Positions 23,373 to 25,920 of a DNA stretch of 25,920 nt are shown piece after piece. This DNA is from Vulcanimicrobiia bacterium (lineage in GTDB: Bacteria > Eremiobacterota > Eremiobacteria > Baltobacterales > Baltobacteraceae). Location of the stretch: positions 1 to 25,920 of the forward strand of contig JAMXLG010000403.1 of the NCBI GenBank assembly GCA_024281135.1. Reading direction: 5' to 3'. Each line of letters begins with the position of its first letter. Position 1 is the stretch's first letter. Below the pieces are notes generated by a model. It searched no databases, was not told the origin of the DNA, and worked only from the letters and a program-made list of their open reading frames with translations. A program made the position numbers and the translations under genes.

Positions 23373-24436
23373 GCAGCGATCCATCAGCGCGTAAAAAGCT
23401 CATCGGCGGAGAAGAAGAGCCGGAGCGCCTCGTTTCGCCCGATGATACGCTCGAAGATGAAGTCTACGGCGCGAGCCTTCGGCCGCGGACGTTCGCCGAC
23501 TATGTCGGGCAAGATCGCGTCGTCGAGAACCTTCGCATTGCGATCGACGCCGCGAACCGGCGCAACGAAACGCTCGAACACGTCCTGTTCTACGGGCCGC
23601 CGGGCCTTGGAAAGACGACGCTCGCGGCGTTGATCGCGCGCGAGATGAGCGCGAACTTCCGTCCGACGAGCGGACCGACGCTCGAGAAACCTAAGGACTT
23701 AGTGGGCATTTTAACGTCGCTCGAAGCCGGCGACGTCCTGTTCATTGATGAGATTCATCGTCTGGGTCGCGTGGTAGAAGAGTTCTTGTATCCGGCGATG
23801 GAGGATTACCAGATCGACTTCGTCGTCGATCGCGGCGCCTACGCAAAGACGATCAAACTCCCCCTCAAACGCTTCACGTTGATCGGCGCGACGACGCGCG
23901 CCGGCATGCTGACCGCTCCGCTGCGCGAACGTTTCGGCATCGTCCACCATCTGGATTACTACTCGGATGAGGAACTGGAACGGATCGTCACGCGATCTGC
24001 TTCGGTGCTCGGCGTTCCGATCGAACGCGAAGGCGCAACGACGATTGCCTCGCGCAGCCGCGGCACGCCGCGTATTGCGAACCGCTTGCTTCGGCGTGTG
24101 CGCGATTACGCCGAAGTGCGCGCGGGCGGTACGATTACCGCGACGGTTGCCGATGAAGCGCTGCAACGCGAAGGCGTCGACGCTCGCGGACTGGACCGGC
24201 TCGATCGCGCCTTTCTCCGCACTATCGTCGAACAGTATGGCGGCGGTCCCGTCGGCATTTCCGCGATCGCCGCTACGCTCACCGAAGATGCCGAGACACT
24301 CGAAGACGTCGTCGAACCGTATTTGCTCAAAGCCGGATTCGTCGTGCGCACCGCAAGCGGGCGCAAAGCAACGCCGGAAGCCTACCGTCATCTCGGCGCC
24401 ATCCCAAATCGCACGCAACAGGAACGTCTGTTCTGA
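23369..24436 (+). CDS. ruvB: Holliday junction branch-migration helicase RuvB
   Basis: The 355-residue AAA+ motor drives branch migration with RuvA. Walker A is GPPGLGKT (76-83), Walker B is VLFIDEIHRL (~122-131), and GATTRAGMLTAPLRERFGI carries sensor 1 and the arginine finger. The C-terminal winged helix ends with YLLKAGFVVRTASGRKATPEAYRHLG, the usual family ending. An N-terminal extension of ~30 acidic residues precedes the conserved LRPRTFADYVGQ. The start forms ATGA with ruvA. The stop shares a base with the SpoIID-like start. Confidence 0.98.
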   Translation: MSSDPSARKKLIGGEEEPERLVSPDDTLEDEVYGASLRPRTFADYVGQDRVVENLRIAIDAANRRNETLEHVLFYGPPGLGKTTLAALIAREMSANFRPTSGPTLEKPKDLVGILTSLEAGDVLFIDEIHRLGRVVEEFLYPAMEDYQIDFVVDRGAYAKTIKLPLKRFTLIGATTRAGMLTAPLRERFGIVHHLDYYSDEELERIVTRSASVLGVPIEREGATTIASRSRGTPRIANRLLRRVRDYAEVRAGGTITATVADEALQREGVDARGLDRLDRAFLRTIVEQYGGGPVGISAIAATLTEDAETLEDVVEPYLLKAGFVVRTASGRKATPEAYRHLGAIPNRTQQERLF

Positions 24437-25437
24437 TGCGTCGCATGCAGTTCTTAACGGGAGTGGCCGTAGCGACCCTGACTCCAGTATTCGCGCGCGC
24501 GCAGCAAGACGATGAGTTCGATCCCGCGTCGTCATCGACATCACAGGCGCTACGCGTGCTGCTCGGACGAGGCGACGCGCAAACGCTTCCCGAAGGCGGC
24601 TTTACGTTCAACGGGCGTCCGTATCGCGGTACATTTGTTCGTCAATCCGACGGCAGTATCGTGTCGACGGTCGCGCTCGAGGAGTATTTGTACAGCGTCG
24701 TGCCCCGCGAGATGCCGCCGTCGTGGCCCGCGAGCGCGCTTCAAGCGCAAGCCGTCTGCGCGCGTACCTACGTTTTGCAACGCAGTTCTCCGCGCCGCAC
24801 CTACGATCTCGTCCCCTCCGAGGCGGACCAGGTCTACGGCGGCATCGAGAGTGAGTCTCCGGCTGCACGCGCAGCAGTCGACGCAACAGCGGCACAGGTG
24901 CTGCGCTTCGACAACAGCTTCGCGCAGATCATGTACTCGTCGTGTTGCGGGGGACACACGGAAGCGTCGACCGACGCATGGGGCGGTGCATTCTTTCCGT
25001 ACCTTGCGGGCGTCGTCTGCACGCACTGCAGCGATTCACCAAACTACCGCTGGAAACGCGATCTCACGCTCGAACAAATTGCCACGGCGTTCGCCGCAGA
25101 GATCGCGCCTTACGGGATGCTTCGCGGAATTCGTTCGAGCGTTCTCGACGGGAGCGGCCGCGTGCGGATGATGGAGTTGACATGCGAGCAGGGTTCGGCC
25201 TTCGTTAAGGGCGGCGCGTTCCGTTCGCGCATCGGTGCTCGCGTCGTGCCGAGCTTGCTGATCACAAAATTCGACACGACGCCGCAATCGCCGGATCGCT
25301 TGACGATTGAAGGTGGCGGACTCGGCCATGGGGTAGGCCTCTGCCAGTGGGGTGCACGCGGCATGGCGCTAACAGGTGCGTCGGCAAGTGACATCCTCAA
25401 CTTCTATTTTCCGGGAACGACGATCGCACATGACTGA
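24436..25437 (+). CDS. SpoIID/LytB-domain protein, probable secreted peptidoglycan glycan-strand cleaving enzyme
   Basis: The 333-residue protein begins with a signal peptide (about 1-22, ending FARAQ). The SpoIID domain shows ALEEYLYSVVPREMPPSWPA (residues 80-99), in which Glu92 aligns with the catalytic Glu of SpoIID. It is followed by ALQAQAVCARTYV, YSSCCGGHTEAS and the terminal GHGVGLCQWGARGMAL. SpoIID is a lytic transglycosylase that needs stripped glycan strands, and LytB homologues stimulate amidases. Outside spore-formers these proteins serve division or wall turnover. A CC pair near the GGHTE motif and a C-x2-C (VCTHCSDS) may bind zinc or form disulfides. It links to the wall genes pbpA and the PASTA kinase upstream. 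No other sporulation gene is present. Confidence 0.9.
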   Translation: MRRMQFLTGVAVATLTPVFARAQQDDEFDPASSSTSQALRVLLGRGDAQTLPEGGFTFNGRPYRGTFVRQSDGSIVSTVALEEYLYSVVPREMPPSWPASALQAQAVCARTYVLQRSSPRRTYDLVPSEADQVYGGIESESPAARAAVDATAAQVLRFDNSFAQIMYSSCCGGHTEASTDAWGGAFFPYLAGVVCTHCSDSPNYRWKRDLTLEQIATAFAAEIAPYGMLRGIRSSVLDGSGRVRMMELTCEQGSAFVKGGAFRSRIGARVVPSLLITKFDTTPQSPDRLTIEGGGLGHGVGLCQWGARGMALTGASASDILNFYFPGTTIAHD

Positions 25438-25801
25438 CGGTCAAGAGAAGAAGCCGCCCGAGAGCGAGTCGGGCGACAAACGCTACGCGTTGCGTTTGCG
25501 CAAGTACATCGACGTCGTCGTCGAGGACCCGCTCTCGTCGATGCTCCTTCGCGCTGCAGTTGCCGATATTTCGCCGACCGGAATGCGCATTATCGCCGAT
25601 CAGTATCTGCCGGTGGGAACGAAGTACACGTTTACGATGAAACGCGCGCCGTTTCTGCGTTTGCGCGGACAAGTGCGTTGGATCCGCGCCTTTCAAGGCG
25701 AAACGTATCAAGTCGGCGTGCTTATCGTCGACGCGAGCGAAGACGATCGCAAACGCCTGACGAATTTCCTCGAAATGGAGCGGCAGCGCTTCACTCCCTA
25801 A
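25430..25801 (+). CDS. PilZ-domain protein, probable c-di-GMP receptor
   Basis: The 123-residue product is essentially one PilZ domain. The two c-di-GMP contact motifs are complete: R18-x3-R22 (RYALR) and D46-x-S48-x2-G51 (DISPTG). The rest fits the PilZ beta barrel, with RLRGQVRWIRAF and a C-terminal helix ending in MERQRF. I chose the ATG at 25430, 8 bases inside the SpoIID-like gene; a GTG at 25376 in the same frame would add 18 residues of poor fit. It is not attached to an effector domain, so it would act by binding another protein. Together with the exopolysaccharide kinase at the left end, it hints at c-di-GMP control of surface polymers or motility. The target is unknown. Confidence 0.87.
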   Translation: MTDGQEKKPPESESGDKRYALRLRKYIDVVVEDPLSSMLLRAAVADISPTGMRIIADQYLPVGTKYTFTMKRAPFLRLRGQVRWIRAFQGETYQVGVLIVDASEDDRKRLTNFLEMERQRFTP

Positions 25802-25920
25802 TGCGTCCCGAGGACTTTGCCTCGGCGTACACGTTCGATCTGCCCGAGGAGTTGATTGCCCAGCATCCGGCACCGGTGCGCGACGCCAGCCGCTTGATGG
25901 TCGTGCACGAATCCGGCAAC
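25801..25920 (+). CDS. queA: tRNA preQ1(34) S-adenosylmethionine ribosyltransferase-isomerase, 3'-truncated by the window edge
   Basis: The first 40 residues are visible. They match the QueA N-terminus: FASAYTFDLPEELIAQHPAP followed by RDASRLMVVH. QueA transfers the ribosyl group of SAM to preQ1 in the anticodon of tRNAs with GUN, making epoxyqueuosine. The ATG shares its A with the PilZ stop (TAATG). queA next to ruvAB is a common bacterial order, often followed by tgt, which would be expected beyond the window. Confidence 0.9.
   Translation, partial: MRPEDFASAYTFDLPEELIAQHPAPVRDASRLMVVHESGN

Noticed and set aside
1..25920. CRISPR arrays, tRNA or rRNA genes, insertion sequences, prophage or attachment sites
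   Set aside because: Reading the window showed no repeat arrays, cloverleaf candidates, transposase or integrase motifs; nearly all sequence is accounted for by housekeeping genes.

Overview
The window is a gene-dense, high-GC bacterial chromosome segment. It has no rRNA, tRNA, CRISPR array, transposase or phage gene. Almost every junction is an overlap (ATGA, GTGA, TAATG) or a gap of a few bases, and GTG or TTG starts are common. The gene set points to a free-living bacterium that makes its own pyrimidines and has a wall-remodelling programme. PbpA next to a PASTA Ser/Thr kinase recalls Actinobacteria and Firmicutes, while the Wzc-type chain-length kinase, PilZ and MoxR/Bat genes are also common in diderms. 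From memory, this mixture with this GC content fits a deep candidate lineage such as Eremiobacterota (WPS-2). That placement is a low-confidence inference.

Layout: (1) 1-1884, the end of a polysaccharide co-polymerase/tyrosine autokinase and a lone receiver-like protein. (2) 1935-7250, a compact operon valS-pyrR-pyrB-pyrC for tRNA(Val) charging and pyrimidine steps 2 and 3. (3) 7240-8607, two minus-strand genes: a SAM methyltransferase and a MarC-family membrane protein. (4) 8668-13834, carA chained by overlaps to a BatD-like protein, a MoxR ATPase, a DUF58 protein, a VWA protein and pdxH. (5) 13834-14859, a small unknown gene followed by an RsbV/RsbW-like partner-switching pair. (6) 14879-25920, carB and then, with gaps of at most 13 bases, an unknown Cys-rich protein, PbpA-type transpeptidase, PASTA kinase, ruvC, ruvA, ruvB, a SpoIID-like protein, a PilZ protein and the start of queA.

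How the genes work together: pyrB, pyrC, carA and carB supply three of the de novo pyrimidine activities. carA and carB are separated by about 5.1 kb holding the envelope/stress MoxR-Bat module. The PASTA kinase and PbpA presumably couple muropeptide sensing to septal or peripheral wall synthesis, and the SpoIID-like protein adds glycan-strand cleavage. RuvABC resolves Holliday junctions.

The most interesting signals are not genes. First, three sites resemble SigB/SigF promoters (GTTNGS, 13-14 bases, GGGWAS), and each ends exactly 9 bases before a start codon. One lies in front of the RsbV-like gene, as expected for an autoregulated general-stress circuit. Second, a short dispersed-repeat sequence is read in frame inside carB, at a place where the protein has about 14 extra residues. 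Third, a perfect 8+1+8 palindrome buries the Shine-Dalgarno sequence of the unknown gene after carB.
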